Positions 7,073 to 10,174 of a stretch of 10,174 nucleotides of DNA are shown here, piece by piece. Where the stretch lies: NCBI GenBank assembly GCA_002726925.1, contig PBTJ01000130.1, forward strand, positions 1-10,174, given 5' to 3'. Made by a program: the position numbers and the translations under genes. Positions within the stretch are counted from its first letter, which is position 1. The number at the start of each line of letters is the position of its first letter. The stretch is from Gammaproteobacteria bacterium (GTDB lineage: Bacteria > Pseudomonadota > Gammaproteobacteria > Pseudomonadales > Azotimanducaceae). A model generated the notes under the pieces. That model did no database searches and was not told the DNA's origin. It saw only the letters and a list, made by a program, of their open reading frames with translations.

Positions 7073-8152
7073 CTAAGAAGCCGGCACAACAAAATAGGCG
7101 AGCATCGGTAGAGTATAGCGCTCAACAAATGCGCCATCAGCGCTTTTCTCAATAATCAGCACGGCGAGGTTTAGGCGCTCGGCCAAGGCCAAACCCGCAT
7201 CGCCCCCAAGAACCATAATGGTCGTGGCGTAAGCATCGGCGTACATCGCCTGAGGATGGATCACCGTAACCGAGGCCACCTGATTGTCTGCAGGCTGCCC
7301 GTTGCGTGGATCAATCACATGATCCACGCGAATACCATCCACCTCGCGAAAATTGCGATAGTCGCCAGAGGTCGCCACGCCCTGCCCTGACACGCTGAGC
7401 ACACGCTGAATGGCGCTGCGGGCGCCAGCTACCGGTTTCTCGATGCCAATGCGCCAAGGCCGATTGGCGGGACTCGACCCAAGGGTGCGCATTTCGCCGC
7501 CGATATCCACCATAAAGTCGGTACAGGCTTTGGCTTCCATATGCTCGGCGAGCTCATCGACGCCCAAGCCCTTGGCCAGAGCCGACAAATCAACATAGAT
7601 TTCGTTCGCTTTTTTCAACGCTACACTGTTGGCTGCGTCGAACTGCAGTTGATCCATACCAACCCAGCGTGCGGACAACCGTTGCGCCTCTGGCGAGGGC
7701 AACTCGACCGCGTCTTCAGGACCAAAACCCCACAAATTTACCAGCGGGCCAATGGTCACATCAAAGGCGCCCTCACTTTGCCGCCATACTTGCAGCGCCG
7801 CTTGCAGCACGCCAGAAAAACGCGGCGATAAAGATTGCCACGATTGACCGTTCGCGCGATTGAACTCACTGATTTCGGAATCGGGGATGTATGTGGACAG
7901 ACTTTGGTTAAAGCCCGTCAGCAGTTCATCCAAGGCTTGTTGGCTGGTCGCGCAGGTTTGCCCCTCGCGATACTGCACTCGGTAGTAGGTGCCCATGGTG
8001 GCGCCCTCAACACTTCGATAACTCGGCGCTTGGTCTTTGTCGGCCTCGCTGCCACAGGCAACGAGAAGCAGTACCGACAGCAGCAGCGTTAACCATCCCC
8101 CTACACCAGATATTTGACTGTTCATGAATGCTCGCCCACATCTCTTGCCCAC
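7073..8152 (-). CDS. apbE: ApbE, FAD:protein FMN transferase lipoprotein
   Basis: ApbE moves FMN from FAD onto threonine side chains of periplasmic-side targets, notably NqrB and NqrC. The protein is a predicted lipoprotein: a hydrophobic stretch leads to a lipobox LVAC, with the modified cysteine at residue 33 of the long form. Family motifs run in order: GATMGTYYRVQY (50-61), DVTIGPLVNLWGFGPE (131-146), YVDLSALAKG (186-195), VDIGGEMRTLG (215-225), PWRIGIEKP (232-240), GVATSGDYRN (258-267), HVIDPRNGQP (278-287) and the ADAYATTIMVLG stretch (305-316). I see no lost key residue. Two starts compete: GTG at 8152, which gives a basic n-region (GKRCGR) suited to a signal peptide but no ribosome site, and ATG at 8125, with GGGCGAG upstream but no positive charge before the hydrophobic core. 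It is followed by nqrM after 24 bases and is divergent from the transporter at 8362. Confidence 0.95.
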   Translation of the reverse strand: MGKRCGRAFMNSQISGVGGWLTLLLSVLLLVACGSEADKDQAPSYRSVEGATMGTYYRVQYREGQTCATSQQALDELLTGFNQSLSTYIPDSEISEFNRANGQSWQSLSPRFSGVLQAALQVWRQSEGAFDVTIGPLVNLWGFGPEDAVELPSPEAQRLSARWVGMDQLQFDAANSVALKKANEIYVDLSALAKGLGVDELAEHMEAKACTDFMVDIGGEMRTLGSSPANRPWRIGIEKPVAGARSAIQRVLSVSGQGVATSGDYRNFREVDGIRVDHVIDPRNGQPADNQVASVTVIHPQAMYADAYATTIMVLGGDAGLALAERLNLAVLIIEKSADGAFVERYTLPMLAYFVVPAS

Positions 8153-8221
8153 AGCTTAACGCGCTTGGCTGCTAGATCTTATTGCTATTGTTGCCGTGGT
8201 CGCGCGTTCTTCACGACAGCG

Positions 8222-8280
8222 GCTGTACTTTTGCTAATTCGGTCTGCAAAAGGCACCATTTCACGCTTCAAAAGTACGGC
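8222..8280. repeat. Cluster of CAAAAG/CTTTTG elements forming alternative hairpins
   Basis: In the 209-base gap between divergent apbE and the transporter, GTACTTTTG (8225-8233) is matched perfectly by CAAAAGTAC (8269-8277). Two further pairs plus one T/G mismatch extend the arms to 8222 and 8280, with a 35-base spacer. The first arm also pairs with a closer site: CTTTTGC (8228-8234) with GCAAAAG (8246-8252), 11 bases apart. The two pairings share bases, so they are mutually exclusive if formed in RNA. As DNA, three copies of the same hexamer lie at 8228, 8247 and 8269, the first inverted; the last two are 22 bases apart, about two helical turns. This could be an operator array, an RNA switch in a leader, or chance. 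No run of T follows either hairpin on either strand, so a simple terminator is unlikely. Confidence 0.35.
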
Positions 8281-8316
8281 ACGAGTTCAGGGAATCGCAG
8301 CGTCCCAGCGCATCTA

Positions 8317-8344
8317 TTGGCATCCACCACTGGGACTGTTTAAC
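8317..8344 (+). promoter_or_regulatory. Possible sigma-70 promoter for the GltP-family gene
   Basis: TTGGCA (8317-8322, five of six to the -35 consensus) is followed after 16 bases by TTTAAC (8339-8344, four of six to the -10 consensus). Transcription would begin near 8351, giving a very short leader that still includes the AGGA ribosome site at 8353-8356, five bases before the ATG at 8362. The match is by eye only and the short leader makes it tentative. If it is right, the CAAAAG repeat cluster lies just upstream of the -35, as activator or repressor sites would. Confidence 0.3.
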
Positions 8345-8361
8345 AGCATCATAGGACAGAC

Positions 8362-9597
8362 ATGAATTCACATTGGTTTGCACCGTTAATCTTTGCATCC
8401 GCCATTCTTGGCTGGTTGACCGCCATGGCGCTGCCGGATGTGCTGTGGCTCGATCAGCTTACCCAGCTCCTGCGCACAGCCTTTTTCTCAGCGCTGAAAA
8501 TGGTGATCGCACCGCTGATCTTCTTTTCCTTAATCGCCGGTGTAATGCAACTTCGCGCATCCAGCCAGATGGGTCGGCTAGGCGCCGTTACCATCTCCTA
8601 CTACCTCACCACCACAGGCATCGCTGTAATGATTGGCCTGATCGTCGTGCTGTTCTACCACCCGTGGACAGCATTTCCGCCGTTGGTTGAAGACCCCAGC
8701 GTGCTTGGCGATCTGCCCGCTCAGTCCGCGCGACTGATTGATCCCGGTGACGGCTCGACCTTTGGCCTGCTAAACAACTTGGTGCAGCGCATGCTCATCA
8801 ACCCATTTGATGCACTGGCTGAAATGAACGTGCTAGGCATTCTGGTGGGCGCCATTTTGTTAGGCCTCGCTGCAGCCATCTCCCTACCCAAAGATTCTGC
8901 TGTGCCGAAAATCTTTGATGAGCTAGCCCAAGTCACCTATAAGCTGGCTGGGTGGGTACTCACAATGCTCCCGGTTGGGCTGTTCGCTATAACCTTCCAA
9001 CTAGCCCAAAAAATCGACTTCTCCACACTCACCGCCCTTGGTCAGCTTGCGGGCATAGTGTTTGCGGCTACGCTATTTCATGGGCTTGTCGTACTGCCCA
9101 CCATCGCCTGGTTGGTGTCTGGTAAAAACCCACTGCAATTTCTGCGCGCGGTCAGCCAGCCCATGGTGACGGCACTGTTCACCTCTTCTAGCGCCGCCAC
9201 CCTGCCGCTGTCGATGCAGACCGCCCAAGACAAATTGGGCGTTGACCAAGCCCGCAGCGCCTTCGTGCTACCCTTGGGAGCAACTGCAAATATGGACGGT
9301 ACCGCGCTCTTTGAAGGCATCGCCACCGTATTCTTAGCCTATATGTTCGGCGTTGAGCTGGGCACAACTGGCGTCATCGCCATTTTCTTGGTGGCCATGC
9401 TGTCTTCGGTCGGCGCACCGGGCATACCGTCAGGCTCCATGGCGGGCATGCAAATGGTGCTGTTGGCCGTTGGCATACCGCTAGAAGCCATTGGCCTGCT
9501 GCTGTTAATCGAGCGTCCACTGGACACGTTCAGAACCGCGGTTAACGTAGAAGGCGATCTGGTGGGATGCTTGGTTGCCAAGCGGTTTGCGGCGTAG
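8362..9597 (+). CDS. Dicarboxylate/amino acid:cation symporter, probable glutamate/aspartate carrier
   Basis: A 411-residue inner-membrane carrier of the DAACS (GltP/GltT/DctA) family. The transport-domain landmarks are present: the HP1 serine-rich tip FTSSSAATLP (273-282), helix 7 LPLGATANMDGTA (303-315), HP2 GAPGIPSGSM (351-360) and helix 8 ERPLDTFRTAVNVEGD (384-399). Aligned by eye to archaeal GltPh, residues D388, R391, T392, N395 and D399 match its substrate and cation ligands D394, R397, T398, N401 and D405. The arginine with the D..RT..N pattern favours acidic amino acids over C4-dicarboxylate (DctA) or serine (SstT) carriers. The residue matching GltPh D390 is E384, a conservative change. 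The ATG at 8362 has AGGA five bases upstream. The gene is divergent from apbE and followed 53 bases later by a histidine phosphatase. Coupling to Na+ or H+ cannot be read with certainty. Confidence 0.9.
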   Translation: MNSHWFAPLIFASAILGWLTAMALPDVLWLDQLTQLLRTAFFSALKMVIAPLIFFSLIAGVMQLRASSQMGRLGAVTISYYLTTTGIAVMIGLIVVLFYHPWTAFPPLVEDPSVLGDLPAQSARLIDPGDGSTFGLLNNLVQRMLINPFDALAEMNVLGILVGAILLGLAAAISLPKDSAVPKIFDELAQVTYKLAGWVLTMLPVGLFAITFQLAQKIDFSTLTALGQLAGIVFAATLFHGLVVLPTIAWLVSGKNPLQFLRAVSQPMVTALFTSSSAATLPLSMQTAQDKLGVDQARSAFVLPLGATANMDGTALFEGIATVFLAYMFGVELGTTGVIAIFLVAMLSSVGAPGIPSGSMAGMQMVLLAVGIPLEAIGLLLLIERPLDTFRTAVNVEGDLVGCLVAKRFAA

Positions 9598-9650
9598 CAG
9601 GCAACACAAAACGGGCGGAATAAAGAGAAAGATCAACATGAGGCCTTCCT

Positions 9651-10174
9651 ATGGCGCCACGACTACTACTCCTTAGGCACGGACAAATCACCGCCAATCG
9701 CGTCGGCCGTTGGCATGGCTCCACCGACAGTCCACTGACCCTGCGGGGTCGCTGGCAAGCTTGGCGCACCGGACGCTATCTCAGCGCAAAGGAAAAAATC
9801 TCTGCGGTTTATACCAGCCCGCTGCAGCGCTGCCGACATACCGCGGCGTTGGCGGCACCAGCATTGAAGCCAAGCCATACCGTGGTGGAAGGCCTCGCGG
9901 AAATGTCCATTGGCGATTGGGAAGACGAACGCTTTGAAGATCTGAACCGCGAACGTAATTTGATCGAGCGATTCAACCAAGACATCTACTGGGCGCCACC
10001 TAATGGTGAAGGTCTGGCCACCGTAGCGGCGCGCATGCGCGAGAGCCTTGAGGGCATCAGCGCCGCCCACCGCGATGACGCGACGATCTTAGTGGTCAGC
10101 CACGGCGCGGCCATGGCGGTCGCACTAGGCGAACTGGTTCACGGTCACCCCACAGAGTGGGCGCGCTACCAATT
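9651..10174 (+). CDS. Histidine phosphatase (phosphoglycerate mutase-like), 3' end cut off by window
   Basis: An open frame runs from ATG 9651 to the right edge, 174 codons without a stop. It is a histidine phosphatase superfamily member, whose enzymes act through a phosphohistidine intermediate. The catalytic signature LLRHGQ gives the nucleophile H10 with R9. Supporting residues are R60 in TSPLQRCRHTA, the probable acid E84 in EGLAEMSIGDWE, and the second histidine H151 in VVSHGAAMA. The EMSIGDWE pattern resembles the phosphatase branch (CobC, PhoE, broad-specificity) more than the glycolytic mutase, and the short insert region agrees. The substrate cannot be told. The first ATG fits the family, whose RHG motif comes about ten residues in; AGG at 9641-9643 is a modest ribosome site. 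An ATG at 9638 in another frame stops after 12 codons. It may be cotranscribed with the carrier 53 bases upstream. Confidence 0.9.
   Translation, partial: MAPRLLLLRHGQITANRVGRWHGSTDSPLTLRGRWQAWRTGRYLSAKEKISAVYTSPLQRCRHTAALAAPALKPSHTVVEGLAEMSIGDWEDERFEDLNRERNLIERFNQDIYWAPPNGEGLATVAARMRESLEGISAAHRDDATILVVSHGAAMAVALGELVHGHPTEWARYQ

Noticed and set aside
8114..8365. 83-codon plus-strand ORF in the apbE / transporter gap
   Set aside because: It overlaps the apbE 5' end, its stop overlaps the transporter start, it has no ribosome site or recognisable domain, and the gap looks regulatory.
9598..9650. Terminator or promoter between the transporter and the histidine phosphatase
   Set aside because: No stem followed by T residues and no convincing -35/-10 pair is visible in the 53 bases.
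9666..10070. 134-codon minus-strand ORF
   Set aside because: It is antisense to the histidine phosphatase, whose RHG and SHG motifs are in the plus-strand frame.

Overview
Nearly all of this window (about base 305 to the end) looks like one stretch of a marine-type Gammaproteobacterium. It is moderately GC-rich, and it carries an Na+-NQR maturation pair (apbE, nqrM), a complete lipoprotein-sorting ABC transporter set (lolC-lolD-lolE), a DUF2062 membrane protein and comEC. From memory, pseudomonads have a similar gene order: nqr operon, apbE, lolCDE, DUF2062, comEC. The first ~300 bases do not belong with the rest. They are about 32% G+C by hand count, against about 54% in the next 300 bases. 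They encode an interior piece of PurK that stops in mid-domain exactly where a truncated DUF2244 gene begins in another frame. That pattern fits a chimeric join best.

Layout. 1-~303: purK fragment, + strand, open at the left edge. ~302-610: 3' half of a DUF2244 membrane-protein gene, + strand. 666-2879: comEC, - strand, convergent with DUF2244. 2880-3051: divergent gap with an 18-base imperfect inverted repeat and a possible 46-codon ORF. 3052-3576: DUF2062, + strand. 3577-6767: lolE, lolD and lolC, reading leftward with short overlaps. 6800-7048: nqrM, - strand. 7073-8152: apbE, - strand. 8153-8361: divergent intergenic region with repeated CAAAAG/CTTTTG elements that can form competing hairpins. 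8362-9597: acidic amino acid:cation symporter of the GltP/GltT family, + strand. 9651-10174: histidine phosphatase, + strand, cut by the right edge.

How the genes fit together. ApbE attaches FMN to the NqrB and NqrC subunits, and NqrM helps install the iron centre in NqrD/NqrE, so both serve assembly of the Na+-pumping NADH:quinone reductase; its structural genes are not in the window. LolCDE extracts mature lipoproteins from the inner membrane and hands them to LolA. The five leftward genes apbE-nqrM-lolC-lolD-lolE are close enough (gaps of 24 and 32 bases, then overlaps) to be one transcript. The GltP-family carrier could use the Na+ gradient that NQR makes, though Na+ rather than H+ coupling is an inference.

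I found no tRNA, rRNA, CRISPR array, insertion sequence or phage gene, and nothing I can defend as a new biological system. The points most worth checking are the join near base 300 and the repeat cluster between apbE and the transporter.
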